64,000 nt of DNA, from the NCBI GenBank assembly GCA_023374045.1, contig CM041783.1, forward strand, positions 90,927,298-90,991,297, written 5' to 3'. Positions 49,761 through 64,000 of the stretch are shown here, in pieces (positions within the stretch are counted from its first letter, which is position 1; every line of letters begins with the position of its first letter). The position numbers and the translations under genes are program-made. Below the pieces are notes generated by a model. It saw only the letters and a program-made list of their open reading frames with translations, had not been told where the DNA came from and did not search any database. The DNA comes from Limonium bicolor (Eukaryota; Streptophyta; Magnoliopsida; Caryophyllales; Plumbaginaceae).

Positions 49761-50578
49761 GACCAGGTTTGTGTGCTCTAAACCCTAATTTTCCTTATTG
49801 AGCGATTTTAGTGTTCGCATGTTTGAAGGATATTGGGCGACTTTATATTTGCGGCGTGTGAAGAGCATGTGTAGGGAGATTGGCGTTGTTTAGAGCTCAA
49901 TAATTTGTTCTCCCTGGCCGGTACTACAAATTAGTGAAATTAGCTTCGATTGTCTATTACTTCTTCCTCCTCAGCCATTTGCTCTCGGCTTTTCTCATGG
50001 GATAGTCGGTCACAACGCGAGTAGCTGTGTTGCAGCTCTTAAATTTTGTGTGCGGCTTGTTTCACAGTAAAGTCATCCACGTGCTTTTGCTGATGATAAA
50101 ACTCTAGATTCTAATTGGTTTACTGTTTGGCGCTGCTGCCACTGGTTGATTGTTGAAGACTCACATGGTGCTGCAGATCTTCTATAGGTTGTTACAGGAA
50201 CTCTCATGTTACTGCAGATATTCTATAGTATGTTATAAAATACCAGGGATTTGGATTTGCGAGAAACAGTGAAAAATACCCTAAATGCTACTGGGAAAAC
50301 ATACAGTGGGTACTATCCTCCCTCAGAAGAATGGGATTTGGATTATTCTCATTAGCAAGACAGATCACTAGACTGTCTGTAGATGGTTTACCCAGCTGGC
50401 TGGTTGGATTTATGGTTATTTCACTCTGCTTCCTTGATGGTTTTTCTGTCGCACTCAAAATTATAATTATGTTGCAATTACTGTTGGCTTTTTGATATAT
50501 ACGAGTTTTTTTGGTAATTGGTGCATCCTTCTTAAGAAATCACTTGCTCCTTGTTGGCATTCTTAAGGTTGAGAAATA
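49761..50578 (+). other. probable CUL1 5' UTR and UTR intron
   Basis: A donor-like CCAG/GTTTGTG near 49765 and T-rich sequence before the start codon suggest a leader intron, common in plant cullin genes. No transcript evidence is available here; boundaries are guesses. Confidence 0.3.
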
Positions 50579-61480
<10,902 letters not shown>

Positions 61481-62337
61481 TTTACTACTCCAGACGGTAC
61501 TTCTGCTGATGATGCCTGTATAAAACAATGAGCTACAAGGGAAGAAGGCAGCAGGTCATGATCCCGCAAGCGCCCTCTTTAAATTGTTTATGATGAATGA
61601 GATCTTTGTATATTGTCTTTTGCTTCCGATCCTTCCGCAGAATTTGCAATAGGTTCCTCCATCAAGGGCTGAAAGTGTAAAATCCTGTGTTTCTACTCTC
61701 GTTATCTGAGTTTACCCCTTCCTTCTGTTGCCTTTTTCCTTTAATCTGGAGAAGATGGTAGGAAGGATGCTTTGATAGAAGAAATGACTTTTGAAGAAGT
61801 CGAATCAATTACTATGAGAGCTTTTGTTAGCTTGGAGCCGAGTTCATGTTTCTTCTTTACCCGAGGCAGGCAGGTGTTTCTTTGTCTTTGAGTAATTTAT
61901 TTAGATGTTAATCAAATGTGTTTGTGCGGCAATCAACATGACCGGATTGTGGTATGCTTCCAGCCGGACATGTTTTGGCACGAAAAGTGAAATGGCTTTC
62001 TGGAAATGGTTCTAGTTAGTTACCCTAAGGCCGCTAATTGTCTATCAGCCACTTTGTATGGTTGGTTATTAGGGGATATATGGAATACGGTTAGAAAAAT
62101 ATTAGAAAACGACGGACATAGAAATGGAAAAAACGCACAAAGAGACAACAGTGAGTGATTAGAGGGGTATGATAAGCGATATAAGGTAGGATTAAGAAGT
62201 GGCCACGGGTGAGCCACGCGATATCGGCCAACTACGAGGTTGAGAGAACGATGCTTCTCTAGTGTTGAGCGTTCTCTAGTGTTGAGAAGTACAAAGTACA
62301 ATTATTATATATTAAAAATGAAGATGAAGATTATTTA
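61481..62337. other. CUL1 3' UTR and downstream spacer
   Basis: The first 200-400 bases after the TAA at 61480 are probably 3' UTR (T-rich, no obvious second gene). No other feature recognised; a 93-codon antisense frame (62301-62020) has no domain. Confidence 0.5.
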
Positions 62338-62750
62338 GAAAAATTCATGATATATCCTGTTTTCTTTTGTAATTCATAATATACTCCTGTGATTTTCGTA
62401 ATTCAACTTTAAACATATTTAAATGTTGTCTAAAATTGATGAAACTTTACATGGATGATGCTAAAGTGTTATACTTTGGTCTAATATCAATTTTGAATTT
62501 TTTTAAGCTCACATGTGTTGACCTGTGAGACCCAATGAACATGTGATTGCCCATTTGGTCTCACAAGTCACATGTTAGCTTAAAAAGCTTCAAAATTGAT
62601 ATTGGACCAAAATATAACATAATAGCATCATCCATGTAAATTTTTATCAATTTTGGACAATATTTAAGCATGTTTAAAGTTGAATTACTAAAATCACAGG
62701 GGTATATTGTGAATTACGAAAGAAAATAGGGGTATGTTGTGAATTTTCCC
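62338..62750. mobile_element. palindromic foldback MITE, copy 1
   Basis: Two arms of about 170-190 bp are reverse complements with mismatches; the ends pair GAAAAATTC-type sequence with GAATTTTCCC. The centre carries TTGACCTGTGAGACC / GGTCTCACAAGTCA. No coding frame on either strand is supported. Confidence 0.85.
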
Positions 62751-62899
62751 TTAATATGATATATATGATTCTTTAAAATTGATATGGTGAATTAGATAAC
62801 AAATTTCAAAACTGATAAAAATTATTATTGTTTTATAGTGTATTATTATTGTAGTGTGGTTATTTTAAACTTTATACGGTGAATCGTGTATTTTTTATA

Positions 62900-63272
62900 G
62901 GGAAAATTCACGAGATATCCCTGTTTTTTTTCTTAATTCACAATATACCCTTGTGATTTTAGTAATTCAACTTTAAATATGCTTAAATGTTGTCCAAAAT
63001 TGATAAAACTTTACATGGACGATGCTAAAGTGTTATATTTTGGTTCAATATCAAATTTGAAGTTTTTTAAGCTCATTGGGTCCCACAGGTTACATGTGAG
63101 CTTAAAAAACTTTAAATTTAATATTGAACCAAAATACAACACTTTAGCATCGTCCATGTAAAGTTTTATCAATTTTGGACAACATTTAAGCATATTTAAA
63201 GTTGAATTACTAAAATCACAGGGGTATATTGTGAATTACGAAAGAAAACAGGGGTATCTCGTGAATTTTCCC
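62900..63272. mobile_element. palindromic foldback MITE, copy 2
   Basis: GGGAAAATTCAC at the left pairs with GTGAATTTTCCC at the right. The 373-bp element is nearly fully palindromic, so it gives mirror-image 60-codon frames on both strands. Same family as 62338-62750 and 47676-47853. A target duplication could not be decided. Confidence 0.9.
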
Positions 63273-64000
63273 TTTTTCATATATACCATATATTATTTTG
63301 TGTTGTATTATTGTGTAAATTTTTTTATTCTTATATGTTTATAATGATACACTAAAATGAAGATATGATTCGTTAAATTTGATATTATAATTTATTAAAA
63401 TTGATATTATGATACATTAAAATGATGTTATGAATTATAAGCCTCATTGACATATGCATGTATACATGTAATTAATATAAAATTTTAAATTTGTCAAAAT
63501 ATATCCATGTCTGGTCTTATTTTGAAGAGTGTGAATTTAGATTAATAATAGTATAATTTGTTTTTTACATTTTAGACTTATATTTTAAAATTACAATCAA
63601 TTGAAGTTAATATAATAAAAACAATTCTGTCAGCAGCTGACTGAACTATCAATTCATCTCTGCCTACCAAGTATCACGCGGGCTGGCTGCACAAATCTCC
63701 ACTTTATCCTTTTATTTGAAGGTTGATTTAGATCATGGTATCCACATTGAAACTGATTTCCTTTGGATACAACTTTCATCTTTATTCCCTTATATTATCA
63801 TAAATTACAACATATGCCAATGATTAGACAAGGCAAAGGTGATCCAAACACGAAAAAACTAAACTGATGTAATCCGATTCGAATCCAATTTTAAACTGAA
63901 TGATGTGACCCAAAAATCCGAACCGATCCAAACCAAAACCGAAGCAATCCAAAATTTGGTATAATCCGAATCCACCCGAACCAAATTGATCCGAACATAA
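63273..64000. other. AT-rich spacer ending in CCGAACC-type simple repeat
   Basis: AT-rich, no gene seen. From about 63840 to the window end degenerate AATCCGAACC/ATCCAAACC words form a low-complexity repeat. Confidence 0.6.

Noticed and set aside
62979..63193. Mirror 60-codon frames on both strands with near-identical proteins
   Set aside because: Caused by the palindromic MITE; the same sequence is read from each arm.

Overview
This window is from a plant nuclear genome, probably a eudicot. It has intron-rich GT-AG genes, Ty1/copia and Ty3/gypsy LTR retrotransposons with plant-type primer-binding sites, Stowaway-type and foldback MITEs, and AT-rich spacers. The only conventional gene I can support is CULLIN1 (CUL1), on the + strand from 50579 to 61480. 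I see no rRNA, CRISPR or bacterial-type feature. I cannot name the species.

Layout. 1-5531: AT-rich repeat DNA with a large imperfect inverted repeat (arms about 590-1260 and 3020-3610) and old gypsy-LTR-like sequence ending in a GGGGCGTTACA terminus. 5532-7595: unassigned repeat sequence that resumes at 43747. 7596-43739: a minus-strand chromovirus-like gypsy element (3' LTR left, PPT, about 5 kb internal region, initiator-Met-type PBS, 5' LTR right). A 23.2-kb minus-strand Ogre/Tat-like element (18973-42191, 5-bp duplication CACCC) has inserted into its 5' LTR. The Ogre-like element has 4.7-kb LTRs, a TGGCGACTC-type PBS and no recognisable gag-pol. It carries tandem arrays next to its 3' LTR, and a 5.9-kb related solo LTR (25813-31735, duplication GGCTC, opposite orientation) sits inside it. 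The nesting is therefore at least three layers deep, and two layers can be dated relative to each other by intact target-site duplications.

43747-48725: gypsy LTR remnants, an AT-rich spacer, a copia LTR with its PBS, a foldback half-element, a Stowaway-type MITE (TA duplication) and a fragment of the Ogre-like LTR. 48726-50578: upstream sequence of CUL1. 50579-61480: CUL1, 19 coding exons. A 5.0-kb decayed Ty1/copia element lies antisense in intron 2 (52228-57213, duplication GGAAT). Eighteen exons read cleanly and keep phase. Exon 3 (57796-57968) lacks 13 bases in several small gaps, so as written the gene is frameshifted: either a local sequence error or a damaged allele. 61481-64000: 3' flank, two palindromic foldback MITEs and AT-rich or simple repeats.

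The most unusual signal is structural RNA or ssDNA potential in the non-coding Ogre-like element. Two different tandem arrays next to its 3' LTR (23823-24655 and 24666-25572) are made of short hairpins whose stems vary by compensatory changes while loops stay nearly constant. A separate 40-nt hairpin is conserved with a compensatory pair in both LTR types and once inside the element. The LTRs also carry tRNA-like A-box/B-box modules just upstream of their TATA boxes, in sense orientation. These are read by eye from the sequence; function is inference.
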